From NCBI GenBank assembly GCA_026129545.1, contig JAHCHX010000004.1, positions 1 through 64,000 on the forward strand: 64,000 nt of DNA. Direction: 5' to 3'. Below the pieces are notes generated by a model, which saw only the letters and a program-made list of their open reading frames with translations, did not search any database and was not told the origin of the DNA. The DNA is from Saprospiraceae bacterium. GTDB lineage: Bacteria; Bacteroidota; Bacteroidia; Chitinophagales; Saprospiraceae. This document shows, piece by piece, positions 61,423 to 64,000 of this stretch (its first letter is position 1; every line of letters begins with the position of its first letter). The translations under genes and the position numbers were made by a program.

Positions 61423-62673
61423 TCATTCCGCTACGGCGCTGGTGGGTTGCGCTTCTGGCATCGGGGCTATTGTTTCCTTCCGCTCTTCCAGAGGCTTCAC
61501 CCTGCCTGCCAGCCAAATGCTCATTGCAATCAACGCCATGGATAGGTAACCAACCCAATCGTAGTGCTCGATGCGACCTTCGGCTGTTTTGTGCACAATA
61601 GCTCCTCCAATCAGCGCCGCCACGCCAGTGGCCAACTGTTGCATGGATGAGTTGATGCTCATGAAACCACCGCGCTGCTGTGGCGCGACCACCCCCGAAA
61701 CAATGGCTTGCACGGGTATCATGCGCCCATTGACAACAATGAAAAACATACCGGAGATAAGCAACACGCTCCACAAGGGCATGGGCCAAAGGTTGGTGAT
61801 GAGCCAGACGGGTATGAGCGAAAGCAAAGCGAAAACAACGAATACTGGGTATTTGCCGCGACGGTCAGCGATTTTTCCCACTAAGGGCGAAGTAAAAATG
61901 GTGAGTGCCCCTCCCACAAGGTATATGAGGAAAATGTTGCTTTCGCTATATCCCACGTTGCCGACCAGTGAAGGGGCGATAAAGGGTATGGTGACAAAAT
62001 GCCCCATCATCAGCACGATGGAGAGAGTCAGTGCCTTCATCTGATTGGGTGTCTGGAAGATGTTGGTGAGCACATGAAGCGGGTTGCCTTTGGGTTGGGC
62101 ATTGTTCAGATGCTTGTTGACTGGCGACACAAACGTGGCAATCAGGATGGCGACCAACACACCTACCCCTCCAATGGCGGCAAAGGGAATATGCCAACTA
62201 AATTTGGCTGCCAGCCACAAACCTGTCGGGACACCCGCCACCGATGCAAGCGAAAACGCCGTCATCAATATGCCCATGGCGCGTGCGCGGCGCTCATACT
62301 CAAATGTATCGGCCACGATGGCCAACACCTGAGCGCCAATCATGCCACCAAACAAACCTGCCAGCACTCGAGCCGCCACGAGCAACTCATAGTTGGGGGC
62401 CAAAGCACATGAAAAAGTGCCGATGACAAACCCTATATAGGCAAACAGCAGCACCTTTTTGCGGTCGAATCTATCCACGAAAAAAGCTGAGATAAAGCTC
62501 GAAATCCCTGCCGTAATTGCATAAGCCGAAACGGCTAACCCAAATTGTTGGGGGGTGATTTTCAGGAGGTTCATGAGTTGCGGACCCAAGGGCATCATAA
62601 TCATGAAGTCCATGATATGGGTAAAATTGACCGCAGCGAGGATAAATAGCAGTAGGCGTTCTTTTGAATTCAT
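61423..62673 (-). CDS. MFS transporter
   Basis: A 416-residue protein with about 12 hydrophobic segments. The first half contains FTHIMDFMIMMPLGPQLMNL and the MFS loop motif region FVDRFDRKKVLLFAYIGFVI; GVPTGLWLAAKFSWHIPFAA matches the drug/proton antiporter-like (AraJ-type) branch. The substrate is unknown. ATG 62673 is preferred over 62718 because it directly precedes the first helix. It is single, with repeat C copy 3 just upstream. Confidence 0.9.
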   Translation of the reverse strand: MNSKERLLLFILAAVNFTHIMDFMIMMPLGPQLMNLLKITPQQFGLAVSAYAITAGISSFISAFFVDRFDRKKVLLFAYIGFVIGTFSCALAPNYELLVAARVLAGLFGGMIGAQVLAIVADTFEYERRARAMGILMTAFSLASVAGVPTGLWLAAKFSWHIPFAAIGGVGVLVAILIATFVSPVNKHLNNAQPKGNPLHVLTNIFQTPNQMKALTLSIVLMMGHFVTIPFIAPSLVGNVGYSESNIFLIYLVGGALTIFTSPLVGKIADRRGKYPVFVVFALLSLIPVWLITNLWPMPLWSVLLISGMFFIVVNGRMIPVQAIVSGVVAPQQRGGFMSINSSMQQLATGVAALIGGAIVHKTAEGRIEHYDWVGYLSMALIAMSIWLAGRVKPLEERKETIAPMPEAQPTSAVAE

Positions 62674-62743
62674 AGCGCGGGGAGAAACAGCTGGTAGGTG
62701 CAAAGAGTTCGCAGGCAAAATGTTAAAGAGCGTGTGAAGTGAA

Positions 62744-62868
62744 CCACACTACCGGACGTTATTTTTGTGCTACAAAGACACAAAGGCACAAAATGCGGTA
62801 AATCAATGGGCATTTTGCTTTGCGTCTTTGTGACTTCGTGGCAAATTTGAAAGTGTCCAGTAGTGTGG
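62744..62868. repeat. Dispersed palindromic repeat family C, copy 3 (125 bp) with flanking direct repeat
   Basis: Terminal arms CCACACTACCGGAC (62744-62757) and GTCCAGTAGTGTGG (62855-62868) pair with one mismatch. The element is flanked by AAGTGAA on both sides (62737-62743 and 62869-62875), as a target-site duplication would be. The interior matches copies 1 and 2. Confidence 0.8.
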
Positions 62869-62896
62869 AAGTGAACAAGTTATCCTTCACACCTTC

Positions 62897-64000
62897 TTAT
62901 ACCTCCTGAATGTTGCTTCCAATCACCCATCGTTTGTCGCCAATGCGATGCCAGCCGTTGCTGCTGGTCTCGTGAATGGTGACGAGCGCGCCCTGTTTCA
63001 GCTCGGCCACCTTGGGGTTGTTGGTGCCGGGGCCTGAGCGTACGTTGAGAAAAGACGAGGTCACCTTGCCGCGACGGGTCGTGACGGGTGCATTGTTCCC
63101 AGCGATTACCTGAATAAAGTCAGCACTTGCAAAGCGCCCCTGCCCGATACGCCAAAAACCAGAGACTTTCTCGAACAAACTCACGATGTCGCCCTGATTC
63201 AATTCGGCTACTTTGGGGTGAGAGGTGCCAGGGCCAGAACGCACATTCAAAAATTTGGAAATGACCTTGCCGCGTTGTGTAGCGGTGGAGGAGGGAGGCT
63301 GGGAGGCAGGGGTAGGGGGCACGTTGGCTTGGCCACCGACGGCCATTTTCACGGCTTTGAGTGCGTTGATGCGGCCATAGCCGAGATAGGGAGAATGGCC
63401 ATTTGCATTGTAGCCGCTGCCGATTTTGTCAGTGCTTTGGCGCAGGATGTCCCTGATTTGGCTCAGGGTCAGGTTGGGGTTGGCGCTCAGCATAAGCGCA
63501 CAGATGCCAGCCACCAGCGGCGTGGCGCTGGAGGTGCCGCCGAAGCCGCTGGTAAAAGTGTGCATCATGCGTCCCCTGTCGTCCACCTCTATGGTGGCGG
63601 TGGTGATGCCCACGCCGTCGTTTCCGTTGGTAGGGGCACACAGGAAGGCATTTGGACCGTAGAAAGAATAATCGGAGCGTTCGTCGAGGCTATTGGAAGC
63701 GGTGACGCAAATACCTTCTGGGTGCGCGGCAAAATCGCTGATTTGGCGAGGCACGTTGTTGGAGGCAGGGTTGGCGTTGCCAGCTGCGAAAAACATGGGC
63801 ACCCCTTTGCCGCCGCGCCCTTCGCGGGCGATTTTGTTCAGGTAGTTGGAAACATAGGTAGAAAGCGGCACAGGTTTGGGAAAGCCGAGGCTGCAAGAAA
63901 TGATGTCGGCACCATTGAGCAGCGCGTGTTCAAAGGCATTTTTGATAGCTTCGTCGCTGAGAATGTCGAGTTTGATGGGGATGATGCGGGCGTTGGGTGC
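62897..64000 (-). CDS. Subtilisin-like (S8) serine protease with two SH3 domains, C-terminal part
   Basis: The frame runs off the right edge, so the N-terminus with the catalytic Asp and probably the His is outside. The retained part begins APNARIIPIKLDILSDEAIK, has the oxyanion-region FFAAGNANPASN and the catalytic serine in FGGTSSATPLVAGICALMLS. After a proline/serine linker there are two SH3b domains, each with FLNVRSGPGT. Subtilases of this kind may be exported; without the N-terminus a signal cannot be judged. The first in-window start-like codon (63871) is only internal. Confidence 0.9.
   Translation of the reverse strand, partial: APNARIIPIKLDILSDEAIKNAFEHALLNGADIISCSLGFPKPVPLSTYVSNYLNKIAREGRGGKGVPMFFAAGNANPASNNVPRQISDFAAHPEGICVTASNSLDERSDYSFYGPNAFLCAPTNGNDGVGITTATIEVDDRGRMMHTFTSGFGGTSSATPLVAGICALMLSANPNLTLSQIRDILRQSTDKIGSGYNANGHSPYLGYGRINALKAVKMAVGGQANVPPTPASQPPSSTATQRGKVISKFLNVRSGPGTSHPKVAELNQGDIVSLFEKVSGFWRIGQGRFASADFIQVIAGNNAPVTTRRGKVTSSFLNVRSGPGTNNPKVAELKQGALVTIHETSSNGWHRIGDKRWVIGSNIQEV

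Overview
The window is about 64 kb of a moderately GC-rich Bacteroidota chromosome, most likely from the Saprospiria (Lewinella/Haliscomenobacter relatives). The evidence is a set of lineage markers: Bacteroidota-type -7 promoter boxes (TAnnTTTG) close upstream of many genes with no Shine-Dalgarno sequence needed, an lpxC-fabZ gene fusion, type IX secretion (T9SS) C-terminal sorting domains on several very large secreted proteins, a GLPGLI-family protein, BshA, a DUF3127 protein and a type III glutamine synthetase. The assignment below phylum level is inference. I saw no rRNA, tRNA, CRISPR array, transposase or phage gene.

Layout. 1-6.4 kb: 3' end of hemD, a TMTC-like membrane TPR protein, rpsT, a lone PaaE-like flavin/ferredoxin reductase, an EVE-domain protein and a small membrane protein. 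6.4-9.1 kb (minus): a FucP-type sugar transporter followed by a secreted GH130 enzyme, a small glycan-use unit. 9.2-13.6 kb: kmo, a GLPGLI protein divergent from an orphan sensor kinase, and recR. 13.8-17.1 kb: a lipid A unit (lpxC/fabZ, lpxA) followed closely by an ABC ATPase and a DCC-family protein. 17.3-22.4 kb: a solute-binding lipoprotein, a DUF3127 protein, a W-repeat secreted protein, a long-chain prenyl diphosphate synthase and a fatty acid desaturase. 22.6-28.9 kb: a T9SS beta-helix protein, a MazG-like protein, an unknown lipoprotein, a LOG-family protein and a secreted thioredoxin-like protein. 29.2-38.4 kb: aroC, a tocopherol-cyclase-like protein, panC, a T9SS type B protein, bshA, a small membrane protein, an amidase with SH3 domains and an alpha/beta hydrolase. 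38.4-40.5 kb: an AT-rich orphan gene, then an ECF sigma / putative anti-sigma / TonB-C-domain triad. 40.8-44.1 kb (minus): glgA and glgC. 44.3-50.6 kb: a Tat-exported sugar isomerase-like protein, and a giant FG-GAP/ASPIC lipoprotein divergent from an HTTM (vitamin K-dependent carboxylase-like) membrane protein. 51.1-58.3 kb: a small secreted protein and a 2206-residue CUB/HYR/dockerin-like/T9SS protein. 58.9-64 kb: glutamine synthetase III, an MFS transporter and the C-terminal part of a subtilisin-like protease with SH3 repeats.

The genes are mostly housekeeping and cell-envelope functions. The accessory signal lies in the secreted proteins and, above all, in the intergenic DNA. At least six families of short palindromic dispersed repeats (called A to F here) sit in the gaps. 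Two families show paired changes in both arms that keep the stem intact, and one copy of a third is flanked by a 7-bp direct repeat that looks like a target-site duplication. These mobile or hairpin-forming elements are the most interesting unexplained feature of the window.

Limits: all family assignments come from reading motifs and overall similarity by eye. Residue positions are approximate and no database search was run.
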